From DAISIL01 sp036822015 (GTDB taxonomy: Bacteria; Bacteroidota; Bacteroidia; Cytophagales; Bernardetiaceae): a DNA stretch of 8,324 bases. Both the position numbers and the translations under genes were made by a program. A model generated the notes under the pieces. The model saw only the letters and a program-made list of their open reading frames with translations. It made no database searches and was not told where the DNA came from. The DNA is taken from NCBI GenBank assembly GCA_036822015.1, contig DAISIL010000091.1, positions 1 through 8,324 on the forward strand, in the 5' to 3' direction. Shown here one piece after another: positions 6,784-8,324 of this stretch (the stretch's first letter is position 1; each line of letters opens with the position of its first letter).

Positions 6784-7808
6784 AGAAACTCCTGCCGAAC
6801 ATCGCAAGAGGAGCGTACCCCGATGGCATCAAAATGCTTGTGGAGCCACTGGTCGGCGTAGGTTCGTCCCAGGTCGCGGAGATCCACCAAAAACTCCCAA
6901 CGGGCGTTGAGTTTGCTGGAAATGTTCAGCTCGGCCAGGTCGTTTTCGGGGTTGATGTTATGGAGGTAAATTTTTCGGAAGCCCGTACCCATGTCCACGC
7001 CTTTCTCTAAGAGACGATCCACGAAGGCAATGCGGCGCATCTCGAGCATGAGGCTGGAGTTGAAGCTCAACTCGTTCATGCGGTCGCGGATTTGGGCGGC
7101 TGTGGTGGGCGTGGACTGGAGATTGATAGGGTTGATCTGAACTACCATGATGTCGGAGCAGTCCGTCCCGTCGATGAGCGGGTAGATGGGTGGGTTACCC
7201 ATGAATCCCCCGTCCCAGTAGGCTTCACCCTCGATTTCGACGGCCTTGAACATATAGGGCAGGCAAGCCGATGCCAAAACAGCCTCTACCGATATATCAT
7301 CGAGCTTGAAGACCTTCGCCCGCCCCCGCCGGACGTTGGTGGCACAAACAAAAATCTTGGTAGCCGTACAGGCCCGCAACGCATCAAAGTCGATCATATC
7401 CAACAAGATATTGCGCAGCGGATTTGTCCCGTTCGGGTTGAGCTGGTACGGTGAAAGAAAAATCGAGGTGATCTCACTACTCAAAAAACCAGGGGAGAAG
7501 TCCATGTTGCCTTTCCCGATCAGGAGATCAAAAATGCTCGGCTGCAAGGGCGAAAAAAGGGCGTAGTTGGATACCGTCTTCCAGAACCGATGCAGCAACT
7601 CGCGGGCGTACTCCCGTGTGCCGGCGTGCAGCCCGTAAGCCAACAAGACGGCGTTCATTGCCCCTGCGCTTGTCCCCGAAAAGCCATCGAGTACCAGTTC
7701 TTCTTCTTCCAGGAAACGATCCAATACGCCCCAGGTAAAAGCCCCGTGCGCACCGCCACCTTGTAGGGCTAAGGCCAGGTGTTTTTTGTTGTCTTTTTGT
7801 TTTGCCAT
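6780..7808 (-). CDS. Patatin-like phospholipase family protein
   Basis: This 342-residue predicted serine lipid acyl hydrolase belongs to the bacterial patatin family. The oxyanion-hole glycines are in LQGGGAHGAF (G17-G22). The nucleophile S47 lies in the elbow GTSAG (GFSGTSAGAMNA), and the dyad aspartate D199 is in YWDGGFMGNPP. Further family segments are SPYQLNPNGTNPLR, FVCATNVRRGRAKVF and VLASACLPYMFKAVEIEGE. No signal peptide is seen from the preferred start MAKQKDNKKHLALAL, so it is probably cytoplasmic or attached to the inner face of the membrane. The frame is open for 59 more residues upstream, but that part is AT-rich and carries the likely promoter, so the start at 7808 is better. 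The substrate cannot be read from the sequence; phospholipid or lysophospholipid is expected from the family. Confidence 0.93.
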   Translation of the reverse strand: MAKQKDNKKHLALALQGGGAHGAFTWGVLDRFLEEEELVLDGFSGTSAGAMNAVLLAYGLHAGTREYARELLHRFWKTVSNYALFSPLQPSIFDLLIGKGNMDFSPGFLSSEITSIFLSPYQLNPNGTNPLRNILLDMIDFDALRACTATKIFVCATNVRRGRAKVFKLDDISVEAVLASACLPYMFKAVEIEGEAYWDGGFMGNPPIYPLIDGTDCSDIMVVQINPINLQSTPTTAAQIRDRMNELSFNSSLMLEMRRIAFVDRLLEKGVDMGTGFRKIYLHNINPENDLAELNISSKLNARWEFLVDLRDLGRTYADQWLHKHFDAIGVRSSCDVRQEFL

Positions 7809-7896
7809 AATCCAACAAAAATCAGAAAAGTTTCCCGAACACACAAATCCAACAGAAGTTCCCTCAAAGGGAATCAAGTAATTATCGTAATTGACA

Positions 7897-7924
7897 CAAA
7901 AGTAATGTTTTTCATTTATGACAA
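7897..7924 (-). promoter_or_regulatory. Bacteroidota-type promoter for the patatin gene
   Basis: On the minus strand, TTG (7924-7922) is followed after 17 bases by TACTTTTG (7904-7897). This matches the Bacteroidota pattern TTG-N17..23-TAnnTTTG. A transcript would start near 7890 and give a leader of about 80 bases before the ATG at 7808. It also argues against the upstream in-frame start for the patatin gene, since that start (7985) lies before the promoter. Confidence 0.6.
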
Positions 7925-7991
7925 CATTACCATAAATATATTTTAATCCACTAAAAATCAGTTTTTTATTAAAAAAAATAGGCAATTTATT

Positions 7992-8023
7992 TTGTTCAAC
8001 TCAAGAACTTATCCCTATATTTG
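7992..8023 (+). promoter_or_regulatory. Bacteroidota-type promoter for the secreted surface protein gene
   Basis: TTG at 7992-7994 (part of TTTG) is followed after 21 bases by TATATTTG at 8016-8023, an exact TAnnTTTG match with spacing in the normal range. Transcription would start near 8029, leaving an AT-rich leader of about 77 bases before the ATG at 8107. Confidence 0.7.
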
Positions 8024-8106
8024 CATGATTATTGAACGATCTTGTATAGATTTTGACCACTTTTTCTTGATTAAATCCAGTTTATTCTAAAAAAAATTAT
8101 ATTTCG

Positions 8107-8324
8107 ATGGGACACTTACGGTTATTTCGGTTGGCGGGACGTATGGTTGGTGGTATTTGCTTACTTTTTTCTGTTTTTTCGGAGGCTTCTGCCCAAACGG
8201 ATCGCCAATTTTGGTTTGCGGCCCCGGATGTAACATCAGGTCATGGAGATAGTCCGGTTCAGATTCGCCTGGCGGCCTTCAACAATGCAGCCGCCGTAAC
8301 GATCAGTCAGCCGGCCAACCCTGC
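8107..8324 (+). CDS. Start of a secreted IgGFc-binding-like surface protein (3' end outside window)
   Basis: Only the first 72 residues are present. A signal peptide with a basic start (MGHLRLFRLAGR), a hydrophobic core and an ASAQ cleavage site near residue 29-30 sends the product through Sec. The mature start reads FWFAAPDVTSGHGDSP, then IRLAAFNNAAAVTISQPANP. I recall this pattern from the N-terminus of large Bacteroidota surface proteins with an IgGFc-binding-like region. Those often end in a gliding-motility or type IX secretion C-terminal domain. That C-terminal domain cannot be checked here. No clear Shine-Dalgarno precedes the ATG; the leader just upstream is A-rich, as is usual in this phylum. 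The gene has its own promoter in the divergent gap. Confidence 0.8.
   Translation, partial: MGHLRLFRLAGRMVGGICLLFSVFSEASAQTDRQFWFAAPDVTSGHGDSPVQIRLAAFNNAAAVTISQPANP

Larger units (their letters stand above)
7809..8106. other. AT-rich divergent intergenic region, 298 bases
   Basis: This gap separates the patatin gene from the secreted surface protein gene, which point away from each other. It is much richer in A and T than the flanking genes and holds one promoter-like motif on each strand. Between them is an A/T palindrome-like tract (T6-ATT-A7 at about 7962-7977). The segment 8030-8106 would be the leader of the downstream gene. I see no RNA gene, riboswitch or repeat array in it. Confidence 0.7.

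Noticed and set aside
7962..7977. T6-ATT-A7 tract as an intrinsic terminator
   Set aside because: The stem is only A-T pairs and it sits between divergent promoters, not after a gene end.
7809..7985. 59-residue N-terminal extension of the patatin protein
   Set aside because: The stretch is AT-rich intergenic DNA, contains the likely promoter, and has no family similarity; MAKQKDNKKHLALAL leads directly into the GGGAHG motif.

Overview
The window looks like a stretch of a Bacteroidota chromosome, possibly of the Saprospiria or a related lineage. The basis is gene content and style. There is a viroplasmin-type RNase HI ending in WGEIPADFGRK, and a CdaA-type diadenylate cyclase. A sensor kinase with a periplasmic Reg_prop/Y_Y_Y propeller, a DUF6134-like protein and a secreted IgGFc-binding-like protein are also present. 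Promoter-like TTG-N17..23-TAnnTTTG motifs occur, and the gene starts have no clear Shine-Dalgarno. I see no mobile element, CRISPR array, tRNA, rRNA or prophage signal. The content reads as ordinary core and accessory genes rather than an island.

Layout. Bases 1-92 are the 3' end of a forward gene with a Gly/Tyr-rich tail, possibly a BY-kinase. Bases 98-688 (minus) encode RNase HI. Divergent from it, 798-1628 (plus) encodes the cyclic-di-AMP synthase CdaA. It is followed after 19 bases by a small three-helix membrane protein (1648-2010). Next comes a secreted protein with an HExxH zinc-site motif (2068-3012). Convergent to that is a 1009-residue sensor histidine kinase (3009-6038, minus). A divergent DUF6134-like secreted protein (6163-6783, plus) follows, convergent with a patatin-like phospholipase (6780-7808, minus). 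A 298-base AT-rich divergent intergenic region with promoter motifs on both strands leads to the start of a secreted surface protein (8107 to the window end, plus).

How the genes relate. The only clear operon candidate is cdaA plus the small membrane protein, with the metallopeptidase-like gene possibly downstream in the same unit. The kinase has no response regulator in its own chain or beside it, so its partner is elsewhere. Several products act at or beyond the envelope: the CdaA membrane enzyme, the small membrane protein, the secreted HExxH protein, the propeller kinase, the DUF6134-like protein and the secreted surface protein. Nothing in the sequence proves that they form one pathway.

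Structure. All three convergent junctions are extremely tight: a 5-base gap and two 4-base overlaps in which the opposing stop codons interlock. There is therefore no room for dedicated terminators between those genes. The best candidates for undescribed biology are the HExxH protein, the small protein coupled to cdaA, and the orphan propeller kinase. I found no clearly new multi-gene system.
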